The translations under genes were made by a program, and so were the position numbers. The notes beneath the pieces are model-generated. The model was not told the DNA's origin. It ran no database searches and worked only from the letters and a program-made list of their open reading frames with translations. Shown piece by piece: positions 63,428 through 64,000 of a stretch of DNA of 64,000 bases (its first letter is position 1; each line of letters starts with the position of its first letter). The DNA comes from WHSW01 sp963767475 (GTDB lineage: Bacteria; Actinomycetota; Thermoleophilia; Solirubrobacterales; 70-9). Where the stretch lies: NCBI GenBank assembly GCA_963767475.1, contig CAVYEI010000002.1, positions 558,001 to 622,000 on the forward strand, given 5' to 3'.

Positions 63428-64000
63428 TTGGTCCGCTATCTCCTGAGCCGCACCGCGTGGGCGGTGATGACCATCTTCCTGGTGGTCACCATCAACTTCT
63501 TCCTCTTCCGGGCGGTGCCGGGCGACGCCACCGCGAGCGTCGCCCGGATCCCCGGTGCCAGTCCGAAGTTGATCGAGGCGCTCGAGCGCGAGTTCAATCT
63601 TGACGAGTCGACCTGGGACCAGTACGTCGCCTACCTGCGCGAGTTGACGCACGGCAACCTCGGGGTCTCCTTCCAAGACCAGCAGCCGGTCGTCGATCAC
63701 CTGACCGAGGCGATCGGGAACACCTTGCCGATGGTCGGCGTCGGACTCCTGTTCGCACTGGCTCTCGGAATCGCCACCGGGGTCTTCGCCGCCTTCAGAC
63801 GCGGTACCGCATTGCACGGGGCCGCCGTCGCTCCGGCGTTAGCGTTCTACGCGATCCCGGTCCAGTGGCTCGGCCTGATGCTGATCCTGCTCTTCGCCGG
63901 CGTCCTGCCGGCCGGCGGCATGGAGGACCCGTTCACGCTCAATCAGGGCGGCTGGGCGCATTTCGTGGACGTCGGCCGCCACATGATCCTGCCGGCCCTG
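63428..64000 (+). CDS. peptide ABC transporter permease (DppB-like), cut by window end
   Basis: From the TTG at 63428 the frame is open to the window end (191 codons): LVRYLLSRTAWAVMTIFLVV, TINFFLFRAVPGDATASVAR, FNLDESTWDQYVAYLRELTH, LGVSFQDQQPVVDHLTEAIG, and a third and fourth membrane segment. The PGD and NLGVSF phrases are typical of DppB/OppB. It follows the binding-protein gene by 63 bases and is the second gene of a transporter operon that continues to the right. Confidence 0.85.
   Translation, partial: MVRYLLSRTAWAVMTIFLVVTINFFLFRAVPGDATASVARIPGASPKLIEALEREFNLDESTWDQYVAYLRELTHGNLGVSFQDQQPVVDHLTEAIGNTLPMVGVGLLFALALGIATGVFAAFRRGTALHGAAVAPALAFYAIPVQWLGLMLILLFAGVLPAGGMEDPFTLNQGGWAHFVDVGRHMILPAL

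Noticed and set aside
1..64000. tRNA, rRNA, phage integrase or transposase genes
   Set aside because: No cloverleaf-like or rRNA sequence and no DDE/tyrosine recombinase motifs were seen, so the accessory regions cannot be tied to a known mobile element.

Overview
The window is high-GC bacterial DNA. It uses GTG and TTG starts freely, genes overlap as ATGA, GTGA and TAATG, and several promoters look leaderless (a -10 box about 7-8 nt before the start codon). With a GerW-like gene and the style of the ABC transporters and Rhs proteins, this suggests an actinobacterium, perhaps of the Thermoleophilia/Solirubrobacterales kind. That placement is inference; no rRNA or other marker gene is present, and I saw no tRNA or CRISPR array.

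Layout. 1-6.7 kb: a two-gene CBASS-like core (SLATT membrane effector plus CD-NTase) lies between two homologous genes of unknown function, one of which is coupled to a DyP-type peroxidase. 6.7-13.8 kb: an oligopeptide ABC transporter, then a methyltransferase / tiny ORF / MccB-like E1 enzyme group that may be a peptide-modification locus, then an ECF sigma factor coupled to an ArsR-type regulator. 14-20 kb: two proteins of unknown function and a tightly coupled operon of an unknown protein, a metallo-beta-lactamase-fold protein and a patatin-like phospholipase. 20.5-21 kb: an internally deleted DUF72 remnant and a GerW-like gene. 21-37.4 kb: a very large minus-strand Rhs/teneurin-like gene followed downstream by several partial Rhs 3' modules with different tails and three related HEAT-repeat genes (candidate immunity genes). 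37.4-48.4 kb: many short or frameshifted accessory genes (Crp-like regulator, membrane proteins, DUF2188, delta-60 repeats), an intact secreted trypsin-like protease, and an Excalibur/nuclease/coiled-coil operon. 48.5-64 kb: an almost undamaged metabolic region with a TSUP permease, isochorismatase-family hydrolase, D-2-hydroxyacid dehydrogenase, ArsR-SRPBCC fusion, GntR regulator with a diaminopropionate ammonia-lyase-like enzyme, a five-gene operon (threonine-synthase-like, Ldh2, Fe-ADH, ALDH, RidA), and the start of a peptide ABC transporter operon.

How the parts work together. The right-hand region reads as a catabolic regulon for an unusual amino acid or related compound: uptake (SBP and permease), PLP lyases, RidA to remove enamine/imine by-products, four dehydrogenases and an FCD-type GntR regulator. 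Short relics of the gntR, ALDH and hydroxyacid-dehydrogenase genes near 51.7-51.9 kb and 54.1-54.2 kb show past duplication and decay there. The Rhs region looks like a polymorphic-toxin locus that has collected orphan modules by recombination in the conserved core.

Caution: single-base frame breaks are frequent from 21 to 48 kb, occasional from 6 to 16 kb and almost absent after 48.5 kb. Several lie in short homopolymers or dinucleotide runs, so some may be assembly errors rather than true pseudogenes. All names rest on reading the translated sequence; no database search was done.
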